64,000 nucleotides of DNA from Clostridium swellfunianum. Its GTDB lineage: Bacteria; Bacillota; Clostridia; Clostridiales; Clostridiaceae. Positions 34,784 to 43,711 of this stretch are shown one piece after another (the first letter of the stretch is position 1; the number at the start of each line of letters is the position of its first letter). The translations under genes and the position numbers were made by a program. Under the pieces are notes generated by a model that worked only from the letters and a program-made list of their open reading frames with translations, had not been told where the DNA came from and ran no database searches. Where the stretch lies: the NCBI RefSeq assembly GCF_023656515.1, contig NZ_JAMOFV010000006.1, positions 458,025 through 522,024 on the forward strand, given 5' to 3'.

Positions 34784-35256
34784 ATTAACTTCTCCTTTAA
34801 TTTTATTCTTGCACGATGATAAGTGACCCTTGCCCAGCTTTCAGTTTTACCAAACAATTCAGCTATTTTTAAAAATGATAAATCTCCAAAAAAACGCAAT
34901 GTAAATACTTCTTTATACGGTTCTTCTAAATTATGGAGTAATTTATGAATTTCAAATGTACTTTCATCATCAACTATTCTTCGTTCAAAATCAACGTCAA
35001 AAACATCGGCTATATCTTCAACTCTTTCAAAATTATTTTGTCCTTTCTTTAAATATGAAAAATATAAGTTTTTAGCAATTTGGCAAAGCCAAACACTCAT
35101 TTTACAAGTTCCTTTGAAGCTATCAATGCTTTTTAACGCTTTAAAAAATGTCTCTTGTGTTATATCCTCGGCAATACTCTCATTTTTAGTAAGGCATAAC
35201 ACATATCTATATACATCCTTGAAATATTCGGAGTATATTCCTTCAAATTCAGTCAC
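34780..35256 (-). CDS. ECF RNA polymerase sigma factor
   Basis: The 158-residue protein has region 2 (YSEYFKDVYRYVLCLTKNES, AEDITQETFFKALKSI) and region 4 (LEEPYKEVFTLRFFGDLSFLKIAELFG, ESWARVTYHRARIKLKEKL). GTG 35256 is taken as start because AAAGGCGGTGAG lies just upstream; a longer frame to 35289 has no site. It forms an operon with the zf-HC2 anti-sigma factor. Such pairs usually respond to envelope stress and autoregulate, though no promoter match was worked out. Confidence 0.85.
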   Translation of the reverse strand: MTEFEGIYSEYFKDVYRYVLCLTKNESIAEDITQETFFKALKSIDSFKGTCKMSVWLCQIAKNLYFSYLKKGQNNFERVEDIADVFDVDFERRIVDDESTFEIHKLLHNLEEPYKEVFTLRFFGDLSFLKIAELFGKTESWARVTYHRARIKLKEKLI

Positions 35257-35461
35257 ATTCTCACCGCCTTTCATATATAGGACTATCAAATTTATATTTC
35301 GTTACAACATTTCACAAAAAAATTTTATGCTACCTATAAAATCAAGTAGTTCAATAAAGATCATATAAACTTCATTTTACAAAAGCTGTGGATAATAAAC
35401 TTAAACAATCTTATTTTCAATTAGAGTGAAAAATTAACCCCTAAATCCTTCACTTTAAATC

Positions 35462-36133
35462 CTAAAAATGCAGCCTCTTTTTAGCTTCATATCTAAACCT
35501 CTTGTCTCCAAATATCAGCATAGCTAAAATAGTAACTATTCCATATAGGGCAGAAACTATACTTGGCCAGAGCTTGAAGTTGTAGAATAGCTTAATAATA
35601 ATAGGCAGGCAGCATACAGCTGCAATTGTCATTTGGAAATAGTAGAATTCTTTTCGGGTTGTTTTTAAGCTTGCTACTATTATTGTAATTACCAAAGCAG
35701 TAGCAGAGGGAACAAAGGGACCAATGTAGCTCAAAGTCCAGCCTTTCAATGAGAAGGTAGTGTCAATGGCTATTAGTAAAATACTTATAATAACATTATC
35801 AAAAATCATCATTAAGGGGGTTAGCTTGCCCTTTGTTATTGGTATTCCAAATAGTATCCACAGCATCCAGACAGCAAAAATAGGTATTATACTCCAGTAG
35901 TATTTGTGGGGAGTAATTAAGTTTAAGCCAAACATAAATAGGGTATAAATAATTGTTGAAAATAACAGCCACTTAAACAATTTACCTCTCTCTTTTAAAG
36001 GCTTCTCACCTAGGTTTGGATACACATCTTTATGTTCACTATCACTTTCAGATAGATGCTTTCCACATAAGGGACAATTGTTGGTTATATTATTAGTCTC
36101 AATTTTGCAGCTCTCACACCTCAAAGCCCGCAC
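35462..36133 (-). CDS. DUF6320-type membrane protein with zinc ribbon
   Basis: The 223-residue protein starts with a zinc ribbon (C-x2-C...C-x2-C in RCESCKIETNNITNNCPLCG), followed by about six membrane helices. The ribbon plus small membrane domain is typical of DUF6320 proteins that sit next to condensation-domain-like acyltransferases in Clostridia. It lies 10 bases after such a gene, so they form an operon downstream of a TetR regulator. Function unknown; a role in lipid or cell-surface acylation is possible. Confidence 0.65.
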   Translation of the reverse strand: MRALRCESCKIETNNITNNCPLCGKHLSESDSEHKDVYPNLGEKPLKERGKLFKWLLFSTIIYTLFMFGLNLITPHKYYWSIIPIFAVWMLWILFGIPITKGKLTPLMMIFDNVIISILLIAIDTTFSLKGWTLSYIGPFVPSATALVITIIVASLKTTRKEFYYFQMTIAAVCCLPIIIKLFYNFKLWPSIVSALYGIVTILAMLIFGDKRFRYEAKKRLHF

Positions 36134-36143
36134 CTCTTTCCTA

Positions 36144-37430
36144 TTAATAATTGGCTTCTATATTAACCTTAAGACCCTTCCCAACTAAAAAATCAACAAA
36201 CTTTTTAGGTACAGTATTTTCTCCTATGATACTGGAGAAGGAAATGCTGATTGTATCTTTAAAGCTTATTACTGCACAGTTAAAGGCATTTTGCTTCGGA
36301 GCACCAATAAGAAAATCAAACCTTTCTACCATATCAGCCATAGCTTTTGGCAGTTCAATGTTTCCAACATTAGACAGGGTAGAAGTTGTAATACGCTCAC
36401 CAAACAATGAAAATCCAGTCTTTAAGACTATGTTTTTTAACATAAGGGGAGCTATTCTCATGGCTATATTTTTTTCTGTTTGTACGTTGCCGCTGAATTT
36501 ACCTCTTAAAGTATCTATATCCACACCATCTCGAATTTGTTTGCTAACAACTTCACATATATCCTTTAGCTTTATCCTTTCCGCACTTCCTTCAGGAGTA
36601 AATTCCACATTTATATATGAAGAAAAGTTGCGCAGGGTTTTGGAGGGAAATCTCTTTCTAAGATTAATTGGTACTGATATTTTAATAGGCTTCTTTTCAG
36701 TTGAGTTATAAACCTTAGCATCCAATATGGCATATATAAAAAGAGCCGTTAAAAACTCAGTAATTGTAGCATCAAATTCCTTGGAAAGCCTATGTAAGTC
36801 CTTCACATCAACTAAAACATGAAGAGCTTTTAAGGTATTTTCCTTTATTCTGGTGCCAGGAATCTTAAAGGCTGAGTTTTCCTTCAAGCTCATTTCATTG
36901 TTAGCCAGCGCATAGTATTGAAAGGAATCAGCTGTTTCTTCAGGCGTTGGCAAGTCCTTATGATATAAAATGCCATAGTTCTCTAGCTCAAAAGCATTAT
37001 CAATAGGCTCTCTTCCATTTAACAAAGTAAAATAGTTAAAAAGCAGCGTTCTTAAAAAAATGGTTGCTCCAAATCCATCAGTAATAGAATGGAATATTTC
37101 TAGAGATATTCTATGCTTGTAGTGTAGAACTCTAAATAAATAGCCACCATCCTTTTTCTCTGAAAAGGGTGAGGTGGGATAGGTATCTTCAAGCCTTACT
37201 TTAGGTTCAGATTCATTTGGCTCAAAGTAATACCAGAACAAACCCTTCACAATATTAACAGAAAAGGTTGGAAACCTCTTGTAAGTCATTGTAAGTGCTG
37301 CTTGAAGAACCTCTGGATTTACTTCCTCTTTTAAAACTGCATCAATTCGAAACATTGGTGCCCAATTTTTTTCTCTGATAGCAGGATATATTTTTGCGGC
37401 ATTATCTAATTTGTACCATTTTCCTTCCAT
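36144..37430 (-). CDS. Condensation-domain-like acyltransferase
   Basis: The 428-residue protein has the two-lobed CoA-dependent acyltransferase fold (alcohol acetyltransferase/WES-like). The HxxxD active site is HSITDG (about residue 112), within HRISLEIFHSITDGFGATIF. Further markers are ISVPINLRKRFPSKTLRNFSSY and STLSNVGNIELPKAMADMVE. The donor and acceptor are unknown. It is transcribed with the zinc-ribbon membrane protein and is probably controlled by the TetR protein upstream. ATG 37430 lies after AGGGAGTAAGCG. Confidence 0.75.
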   Translation of the reverse strand: MEGKWYKLDNAAKIYPAIREKNWAPMFRIDAVLKEEVNPEVLQAALTMTYKRFPTFSVNIVKGLFWYYFEPNESEPKVRLEDTYPTSPFSEKKDGGYLFRVLHYKHRISLEIFHSITDGFGATIFLRTLLFNYFTLLNGREPIDNAFELENYGILYHKDLPTPEETADSFQYYALANNEMSLKENSAFKIPGTRIKENTLKALHVLVDVKDLHRLSKEFDATITEFLTALFIYAILDAKVYNSTEKKPIKISVPINLRKRFPSKTLRNFSSYINVEFTPEGSAERIKLKDICEVVSKQIRDGVDIDTLRGKFSGNVQTEKNIAMRIAPLMLKNIVLKTGFSLFGERITTSTLSNVGNIELPKAMADMVERFDFLIGAPKQNAFNCAVISFKDTISISFSSIIGENTVPKKFVDFLVGKGLKVNIEANY

Positions 37431-37471
37431 AACGCTTACTCCCTTTATATAGAATCCCCTAAGGATTTTAA

Positions 37472-37601
37472 GTTTAGTTTCATAGTTAAAACCCTATATA
37501 GGGTTTTAAATTCAACTATTAACTTATACATGTCCTAAAAAGGCTTAAAGCTGCCTGTTTTATGACATGTATAGGTTTAGTTTCATAGTTAAAACCCTAT
37601 A
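37472..37601. repeat. 27-base direct repeat flanking a hairpin
   Basis: An identical 27-base segment, beginning GTTTAGTTTCATAG and ending AAACCCTATA, is at 37472-37498 and 37575-37601; the second covers the last 13 bases of the tetR frame. Between them lie CCTATATAGG palindromy and an inverted repeat ATACATGTC...GACATGTAT that may end transcription of tetR. Confidence 0.75.
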
Positions 37602-38176
37602 ATTGCATTTACAAAAATATCTGACAGTGTTTTTATATATTCTTTTAACATATTTTCATCTCTAAGGTCTATATTTGAAAAGTCTTTAAAAATACATGGA
37701 AAGATTCCCATGAAGAGGCTTGAGGCTGTTAATTGAATGACAGCAATTTTATTTTTCTCTTTATCAGAAGCAGGCTGCTTATTTACTTTTCTGCAAAGCT
37801 CCTCACATAAAGCATTTAATTTATTAATAAAGACACCATTATAATTATTATTAAAGAATGGCTCATATAGTACTGCCTTTACAATATTGGGATATCTAAT
37901 AGTTCCTTGAAGAATATATAGAAGCAATTCTTCTACTATTTTTCTTAAGTCCATGTCCTTGTTAATAATTTCGGTAAAGTCCATCATGAAATCTTTTTGT
38001 ATATAATCAAAAGCTTCTTCAATAAGCTTTTCTTTTGAACCAAAATGGTAATTGATAGCTGCACTGTTTACGTTGGCTTCTTTTCCAATACTTCTTATTG
38101 TTACAGCATTAATTCCTTCTTTTTCAATACACCCAATAGTGGCTAGTATTATCTTTTGTTTTGTAGAAAGCTCCAT
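37589..38176 (-). CDS. TetR/AcrR-family transcriptional regulator
   Basis: The 195-residue protein has an N-terminal TetR helix-turn-helix (AVTIRSIGKEANVNSAAINYHFGSKEKLIEEAF) and a helical ligand-binding C-terminal domain. It likely represses the acyltransferase/DUF6320 operon next to it and itself. A 48-base perfect palindrome lies 26 bases before its start. The stop codon falls inside a direct repeat shared with the intergenic region, so the C terminus may have been altered by the duplication. Confidence 0.85.
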   Translation of the reverse strand: MELSTKQKIILATIGCIEKEGINAVTIRSIGKEANVNSAAINYHFGSKEKLIEEAFDYIQKDFMMDFTEIINKDMDLRKIVEELLLYILQGTIRYPNIVKAVLYEPFFNNNYNGVFINKLNALCEELCRKVNKQPASDKEKNKIAVIQLTASSLFMGIFPCIFKDFSNIDLRDENMLKEYIKTLSDIFVNAIIGF

Positions 38177-38202
38177 GCTTACACCTCAATTTCATCAAAA
38201 AA

Positions 38203-38250
38203 ATAATAATCACATGATTTAATCAAGTGATTAAATCATGTGATTATTAT
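38203..38250. promoter_or_regulatory. Long perfect palindrome, probable TetR operator
   Basis: Two 23-base arms (38203-38225 and 38228-38250), built from ATAATAATCACATG and ATTTAATCA, are exact reverse complements separated by AG. It sits in front of the tetR start codon. The length exceeds a single TetR site and may hold two overlapping sites. Confidence 0.7.
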
Positions 38251-38518
38251 AGCTTGTAAATTATTTATAGTCAATAATAGCTGGGAATATTCATTTTAAG
38301 AAGCTTAAAATATTAATTTAATTTCTTTATTGATGGAGCTAAGACTTTGAGCGTTAAGGATAATACCTTATATAGAAATGGCAACTAACAACATAAAATG
38401 TAATTATCATACAGTATTCTGAAGATTTTGTGAAGAATGTCTTTTTTTGTGGAAAATGTAACAATGTAATAGTAATATTGGTAAAGTGAGGTGTTTAAGA
38501 ATATGGGAGATGAGAAAA
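38251..38518. other. Intergenic stretch without a recognisable gene
   Basis: This AT-rich segment separates the palindrome from the chemoreceptor gene. It holds no convincing reading frame or hairpin. The ribosome site GGGAGATGAG for the downstream gene lies at its end. Confidence 0.5.
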
Positions 38519-40213
38519 ATGAATATTCGTTTTAAAACAAGAGGAAAGTTACTTTCATTGATTATTTCTACAATTTTAATTTTTAGCATAGTTGTTAGCG
38601 TGATTATTTATGTTCAGTTTAACAGCTTCATAACTAACAGTACTCTTAGGACAAGTTCAAACCTAAGCATGGAATTAATCAATCAGGAATATAAAGGCGA
38701 CTGGAGCATAGTGAATGACAAACTATATAAGGGAAGCAAATTAATCAACGATGATACTGAGATGCTTGACAGCATTAAAAAGAGAGCTAATGTTGAGTGC
38801 ACAATATTCCTAAAAGACACAAGAATTGCTACAACTATACCTGATAACAATGGCAGGGCAACAGGAACAAAAGCAGAAGAAAAGGTTATAGATACCGTTA
38901 TAGCTAAAGGAACTGAGTATGTAGGTACTTCAACTGTTTTAAATGAACCATATAAAGCAATATACCTTCCTATAAAAGATAAAAATGGTTCAAATATAGG
39001 TATGTTCTTTATTGGAATGGATAAGAAAGTTATAGGCAGTCAAGTAAATGAAATACTAATAAAAATTTCTAGATTTACGCTTATACTAATCCTAGCATCA
39101 ATAGTAGGAATGATGTTCTTTGCTACTAAATTTATAGTAAAACCTCTCAACAATACAAAGAAGTATCTGGGATTGCTATCAAACGGCGATTTATCCTTTG
39201 ATATATCTAATGAATACTTAAAGAGGGATGATGAATTTGGTGAAATTACAAATGCCATAAAGTCTACGCAGGATTCAATTAAAGAGATGATTAAATCCAT
39301 AAAGCAAAGCTCTGAAAATATTGATACTCAATCAGAAACCTTAACTGCAGTATCTGAAGAAATGGCAGCAGCCTCAAGCAATGTAACATCAGCAATACAA
39401 GATGTAGCAAAGGGTGCAGAGAATCAAACAGAGCGTTTGATGAAGGTTTCAGATATAACAAATAAATTTGGTTCACAGTTAGAAAACATAATACAAGCCA
39501 TCGAAGAAGTTGATAAGAATGCAAATGAAATTGATAATATAGCAAACGACAGCAATAGCAAGATAGATAATCTGGCACAATCAATTAATGCAGTTAAAAG
39601 CGCATTCAATGATTTCTCAGATAAAATATCAAACTTAGGAACAAAAATTAACAAAATAAATGATATTTCCAACCTGATAAACGGAATAGCAAGTCAAACG
39701 AACCTTCTAGCACTTAATGCGGCTATTGAAGCAGCCAGAGCAGGTGAAGCAGGAAGGGGCTTTGCAGTTGTTGCTGACGAAATAAGAAAGCTTGCTGAAG
39801 AAAGTAAAAGTTCATCCGAGACTATTAATTCTCTAATAAGTGATATATCAAAAAACAGCAACAGTATGGTTAGCACCTCAAAGGAAATGAGCGATGAATT
39901 ATCAAGCGAAATGGAGATAGTGAATGCAGCTATAAAATCCTTTGACAGTATTGTTAATGCCATAAGAGCTATAATTCCTAAAATACAGGAAGTAAATAAC
40001 TCTTCAACTTCACTGCATAAAGATAAAGATATAGTAATGGAAAAGATAGAAGAAGTTGCATCAGTTGCCGTTCAGATGTCCGCATCCTCAGAGGAGATAT
40101 CAGCATCCACAGAAGAAGTAAGTGCATCAACGGAAGAAGTGGCGGGAGCTGCACAAAACTTATGCAATATGACTAGAGAAATGCTGGAGAATGTAAATAA
40201 GTTTAAGTTGTAG
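38519..40213 (+). CDS. Methyl-accepting chemotaxis protein with single Cache sensor
   Basis: The 564-residue receptor has a first membrane helix (about 10-33), an extracellular Cache-type domain (about 40-190; [40 protein letters not shown]), a second helix, HAMP and a long coiled-coil cytoplasmic domain. The tip is [23 protein letters not shown] 38519 follows GGGAGATGAG. The sensor is of the sCache_3 type that often binds carboxylates; the ligand is not deduced. No CheR-docking pentapeptide is seen. Confidence 0.85.
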   Translation: MNIRFKTRGKLLSLIISTILIFSIVVSVIIYVQFNSFITNSTLRTSSNLSMELINQEYKGDWSIVNDKLYKGSKLINDDTEMLDSIKKRANVECTIFLKDTRIATTIPDNNGRATGTKAEEKVIDTVIAKGTEYVGTSTVLNEPYKAIYLPIKDKNGSNIGMFFIGMDKKVIGSQVNEILIKISRFTLILILASIVGMMFFATKFIVKPLNNTKKYLGLLSNGDLSFDISNEYLKRDDEFGEITNAIKSTQDSIKEMIKSIKQSSENIDTQSETLTAVSEEMAAASSNVTSAIQDVAKGAENQTERLMKVSDITNKFGSQLENIIQAIEEVDKNANEIDNIANDSNSKIDNLAQSINAVKSAFNDFSDKISNLGTKINKINDISNLINGIASQTNLLALNAAIEAARAGEAGRGFAVVADEIRKLAEESKSSSETINSLISDISKNSNSMVSTSKEMSDELSSEMEIVNAAIKSFDSIVNAIRAIIPKIQEVNNSSTSLHKDKDIVMEKIEEVASVAVQMSASSEEISASTEEVSASTEEVAGAAQNLCNMTREMLENVNKFKL

Positions 40214-40215
40214 GG

Positions 40216-40246
40216 GAAAAGGCGTCCTTAGGGGCGCCTTTTAATT
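40216..40246 (+). terminator. Chemoreceptor gene terminator
   Basis: AAAAGGCG and CGCCTTTT form the stem, followed by AATTTTAT. Confidence 0.75.
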
Positions 40247-40333
40247 TTATAAAAATCTAGCGAGATTACATATTATAACATGATTTTACATAATACGCGT
40301 TAAATACATATTAAATGCTTATTTAAACAAATA

Positions 40334-40362
40334 TTGACAAAAAACTACTATTAATGTAGAAT
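40334..40362 (+). promoter_or_regulatory. Promoter for the riboswitch/EAL transcript
   Basis: Consensus TTGACA (40334-40339), 17 bases and TAGAAT (40357-40362) place the start just before the riboswitch. Confidence 0.7.
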
Positions 40363-40371
40363 TTATTTTGT

Positions 40372-40462
40372 ATTCTAAGGGCAAAACTACTGAAAGGTAG
40401 TGACGCAAAGCTACGAGTCTAAAGCGATGATTCGCCATGATAGTCGGGTTGCCGTTCACATT
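40372..40462 (+). promoter_or_regulatory. Cyclic di-GMP-I riboswitch upstream of an EAL gene
   Basis: AAGGGCAAA, P2 helix CTACT-GAAA-GGTAG with a GNRA loop, TGACGCAAAGC, P3 arm, and TCGGGTTGCCG give a canonical GEMM-I aptamer. Here the base equivalent to Vc2 G20 is G, in contrast with the other two copies. A terminator follows at 40494-40530. It would let c-di-GMP control synthesis of the phosphodiesterase that destroys it. Confidence 0.9.
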
Positions 40463-40493
40463 ATAAAATTGTTTGCAAAATAATTGTATTGTG

Positions 40494-40530
40494 GGTAGGT
40501 AGCTATTGTGCTATCTATCCATTTTTTGTT
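40494..40530 (+). terminator. Riboswitch expression-platform terminator
   Basis: GGTAGGTAGC pairs with GCTATCTATCC (one bulge or G-U) and runs into ATTTTTTG, between the aptamer and the EAL gene. Confidence 0.75.
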
Positions 40531-40593
40531 TTTTGATATTAGTTAAAAACATAGGAAACCGTTTTAAAGAAGCTATGATAGGGGGCATGCTTT

Positions 40594-41319
40594 ATGAAAT
40601 TACAATCAATAAGACAGTCTATAAACTTTTGTGACTTAACCTGTTGGTATCAGCCTATTTACGACGTGAAGAGCGATATACTGCTTGGATATGAAGCTCT
40701 TATGCGTGATAAAAAACGTATCACATTAGATCCAATGGAAGTTTTTCAGAATGCACAGCTATTAGGGGAGCACAATATACTGGATAAACATTTAATTATT
40801 AAGGCACAGCAGCTTTTTGGGAAGTTAAAGGAGTATTCTTTGTTTATAAATATCCTTCCTTCGACATTGCTGCAAAGAGATTTTATTTCTTGGTGGGATA
40901 AGCATTCAGAAAATATCCCTAATATCGTATTAGAGCTGTCAGAAACCGAACGTATTGATGACTGGCAATTGCTTAAATCAACTTTAGAACAATTGAGAGC
41001 AAGGAATGTAAAATTTGCTGTAGACGATATGGGAATGGGATATACATCACCTCAGTATTGGATAGAACTAGAACCGGAGTACATCAAGTTAGATAAATAC
41101 TATCTTCTAAATGCGGTAAACGATAAGAAAAAGCAGCGGATCATTGAGAGCCTTATAAGAATGGTTGGGGACTCTGCGCAAATTATCATTGAAGGTATTG
41201 AGGATGCAGAAACCTTAGAATTAGTAAAGGGATTAGGCGCTTGCTATGCTCAAGGATATTTACTTGGTATGCCATCTCCAATCAATAAAATTGACAATAG
41301 TTTATCAGTTTTGTTATAA
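40594..41319 (+). CDS. Stand-alone EAL-domain c-di-GMP phosphodiesterase
   Basis: The 241-residue protein is a single cytosolic EAL domain. The residues needed for metal and c-di-GMP binding appear intact: Glu34 in YEALMR, Asn in LFINIL, Glu in LELSETE, the Asp pair in VDDMGMG, Lys in YIKLDK, Glu in IIEGIED and Gln in AQGYLLGMP. Loop 6 (VDDMGMGYTS) is close to consensus. It would hydrolyse c-di-GMP to pGpG. The upstream c-di-GMP riboswitch makes a feedback loop. Starts at ATG 40594 after GATAGGGGG. Confidence 0.9.
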   Translation: MKLQSIRQSINFCDLTCWYQPIYDVKSDILLGYEALMRDKKRITLDPMEVFQNAQLLGEHNILDKHLIIKAQQLFGKLKEYSLFINILPSTLLQRDFISWWDKHSENIPNIVLELSETERIDDWQLLKSTLEQLRARNVKFAVDDMGMGYTSPQYWIELEPEYIKLDKYYLLNAVNDKKKQRIIESLIRMVGDSAQIIIEGIEDAETLELVKGLGACYAQGYLLGMPSPINKIDNSLSVLL

Positions 41320-41390
41320 AGGCAGAATCCTTGAGGATGCTATTTTTATAGTAATAAATCAAAGGGACTTTCACAACATGAAGTGAAAGA

Positions 41391-41430
41391 TAAGGAGTGT
41401 TAATTTAAATGATTAACGCTCCTTCTTATT
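41391..41430. terminator. Terminator between EAL and AraC-family genes
   Basis: AAGGAGTGTTAAT and ATTAACGCTCCTT form a stem (one mismatch) over TTAAATG, with T-rich sequence behind it. The genes on both sides are convergent. Confidence 0.75.
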
Positions 41431-41446
41431 AAGGATATATAATTAT

Positions 41447-42118
41447 TTATATATTAAAGGATTTTTTTCTATAGTCTGAAGGCAAGCAGCCCATGCATTT
41501 ACTAAACATTCTAGAAAAATGATGTGCTTCATTAAAACCTACTCTATTCATTATTTCAGATATTGGAAGCATTGTATCTCTTAGCATTACAGCGGATAGT
41601 TTAATCCTTAACTTAATAAGGTAATCTTTAATAGACATTCCTGTTGAGGCACGAAACTTTTCAGACAAGGTTGTTCTGTTTATATGGAAGATTTGTGTTA
41701 AATCCTCGATTGTAATTTTGTCCTGATAATTTGAATGCAAATATAGAAGCACTTCATTTAAATCCGCAGAACTATTGGGAAGGTGGAGTTTTTCCTCTGT
41801 TTGTAAATTGGTATACACATATTGTATTATAAACAATATTTCCAGGAAGAAAGAGCGGGAACGGCACACCCAGTAAAGACCATCGCAGGGATTTATCTCG
41901 TCATATAGCATTTTATAAAGCTGGGACACTCTTTTATACATAGCAAGTCCAATTTCAATATATGCATTTGCTTTTTCAGTCCTAAAGAGGAAGGGCTCCA
42001 GATAAAAATAGTCCTGAATATTTGTGAACTTATTAAATTCTGAAATGTCGTATATTTTTTCTAGGGTAAAGGAACTATCAATAACTGTCGGATCAAAATA
42101 AATAACGTGAGCATTCAC
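41447..42118 (-). CDS. AraC-family transcriptional regulator
   Basis: The 223-residue protein has a C-terminal double helix-turn-helix: ITIEDLTQIFHINRTTLSEKFRASTGMSIKDYLIKLR and LPISEIMNRVGFNEAHHFSRMFSKCMGCLPSDYRK. The N-terminal part (about 1-115) would be the sensor, with no clear cupin motif. Target genes may include the neighbouring serine hydrolase on the same strand. GTG start. Confidence 0.85.
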   Translation of the reverse strand: MNAHVIYFDPTVIDSSFTLEKIYDISEFNKFTNIQDYFYLEPFLFRTEKANAYIEIGLAMYKRVSQLYKMLYDEINPCDGLYWVCRSRSFFLEILFIIQYVYTNLQTEEKLHLPNSSADLNEVLLYLHSNYQDKITIEDLTQIFHINRTTLSEKFRASTGMSIKDYLIKLRIKLSAVMLRDTMLPISEIMNRVGFNEAHHFSRMFSKCMGCLPSDYRKKSFNI

Positions 42119-42184
42119 ACCGCAATCCTTCTAAGGAAAGACAAAAAAGCTGCTCATATATAAAATATAAACAGCCTTAAAAAT

Positions 42185-43285
42185 TTATTGTTTAAGATAG
42201 CCCTTAAATTGTGCTGTCATAGCCTCTAGAGGGATGTTCTGATAGTTGCTTACCACTATTGCTACTATATCTTCATCCACCGCTCTTAGAATATAGCTTC
42301 TATAGCCTGAGGCGTTTCCATAATGCTCATAGCTTTTGTTTCCTTTTGAGTCTTTAAGTATATACCAGCCATAACCGTAGCTGTTTTTATTAGGAGTATA
42401 TATCTTTTCATAGGATTCTTTGCTTATCAATTTCTGCTCTTTTAAAGCACTTTCCCACTTGATGAGGTCTTCCACTGTAGAGCAAAGAGCTACTGAGCCA
42501 AGGGAGTAGCCGATATTTGTTAGGTTCCAGGGCGTTTCTACCTTTTCTTTCTTCTCCGAGGAATATCCCGTTGCTAGATTTTCTATCCGTCCAGTATCAT
42601 CTCTGAAGGAAGTATTATTCATATTAAGAGGCTTAAATATATCTTCAGTGAAATACTCATTGAGGGTTTTACTAGAAAGCTTTTCTATTATATAGCCCAG
42701 AAGAATATATCCTGTATTGCTGTATTCAAAGGTTGTTCCTGGCTTAGAAAGAAGCTTAACCTTCTCATCCTTGCCTTCTTTGCCAAAGTTTTTATAGGAG
42801 GGCCTGAACTTTCTGATGTCGAACTCCAAAGAGTGCTGAGGCAGGCCTGAAGTATGGGTTAATAATTGATGGATAGTTATTTCGTTTCCATAAGGAAAAC
42901 TAGGCAGATACTTATCGATAGTATCAGTTACAGCTAAAAGCTTCTTTTCCTCAAGCTGCATTATAGAAGCAGCGGTTATTTGCTTTGTTAAGGAGGCTAT
43001 ATCAAATTTGGTTTGCTTTGTGACTGCAGTACCTTTTTCAAAGTCAGCTTTGCCATAGCCTTTATCCAGAAGTACAGTACCCTTTTTAGATATATACACA
43101 TACCCGCTAAAGATATCCGTTCCATAAAAATCAGTAAACTCCTTATCAAGCTTTGTCTTAAGCTCTACAAGCTTTGGATCTTCTACAGGAGAGCTTGAGG
43201 TTTTGACACCAGATTTTGCACCACAGCCAGCAGCTGTCGTTACTAGTAGCAGCGAGGCCGTTATAATAGATATAATTCTTTTCAT
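42185..43285 (-). CDS. Lipoprotein serine hydrolase of the beta-lactamase/DD-peptidase family
   Basis: The 366-residue protein has a lipoprotein signal (LLLVTTAAGC, lipid-modified Cys about 20) and a class C beta-lactamase-like fold. The catalytic SxxK is in FDIASLTKQITAAS, the YxN motif is YSNTGYILLGY, and HYGNASGY stands for the KTG-type motif. It is more likely a peptidase or esterase (EstB/ClbP/PBP4*-like) at the outer membrane face than a resistance enzyme. Start MKRIISI follows AAAGGCGG; a longer frame has no site. Confidence 0.85.
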   Translation of the reverse strand: MKRIISIITASLLLVTTAAGCGAKSGVKTSSSPVEDPKLVELKTKLDKEFTDFYGTDIFSGYVYISKKGTVLLDKGYGKADFEKGTAVTKQTKFDIASLTKQITAASIMQLEEKKLLAVTDTIDKYLPSFPYGNEITIHQLLTHTSGLPQHSLEFDIRKFRPSYKNFGKEGKDEKVKLLSKPGTTFEYSNTGYILLGYIIEKLSSKTLNEYFTEDIFKPLNMNNTSFRDDTGRIENLATGYSSEKKEKVETPWNLTNIGYSLGSVALCSTVEDLIKWESALKEQKLISKESYEKIYTPNKNSYGYGWYILKDSKGNKSYEHYGNASGYRSYILRAVDEDIVAIVVSNYQNIPLEAMTAQFKGYLKQ

Positions 43286-43417
43286 AATATTGCCGCCTTT
43301 CCAGAATAAATTAACCTTATTTGTATTCAAAAACTTTTATGGGATGCTTTCAGTTCCTATACCTCCTATAAAGAAAGGAAGTGGTATATTTTAGTTAATA
43401 TTACCACAAATTGTTAG

Positions 43418-43600
43418 GATACGGTATATATTTTTGGCAGCAGGAATGAGCTTTTTGACAAAATGTTAGGCATTGACAACAGTGATATGTATACCCCTAA
43501 TGTTACTTTCCTAAAGAGTGGGCAGTCAATTCAACTTTTTACTTTTTTCAGCCTAAACAATGATATGAAGCCTTATATGAATTATGACCAGATGATTTAA
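43418..43600 (+). pseudogene. Possible gene remnant
   Basis: The frame reads FGSRNELFDKMLGIDNSDMY, then PNVTFLKSGQSIQLFTFFSL and a short tail to TAA at 43598-43600. It has protein-like composition but no proper start (an ATG at 43457 is possible, with GGAATGAG upstream). I do not recognise the family. It is the only coding-like part of the 426-base gap between the hydrolase and the aldolase genes. Confidence 0.3.
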
Positions 43601-43711
43601 CTTGTTAAGATAATAGCTGGATGTATGTAAGTGACACTATAGTATATTTTAACAAGTTTTATAGTGCTATAATTAATCTATAGAGAACTTATAAATTCAG
43701 GGGGTATAACC

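Noticed and set aside
36151-36711. Plus-strand frame of 186 codons
   Set aside because: It lies wholly inside the acyltransferase-like gene on the other strand, has no ribosome site and no recognisable motif.
37472-37601. CRISPR repeat pair
   Set aside because: Only two repeats, AT-rich, no regular spacers and no cas genes anywhere in the window.
42185-43285. Class C beta-lactamase resistance gene
   Set aside because: SxxK and YxN motifs are shared with peptidases and esterases; the lipoprotein signal and lack of the KTG triad do not support AmpC.
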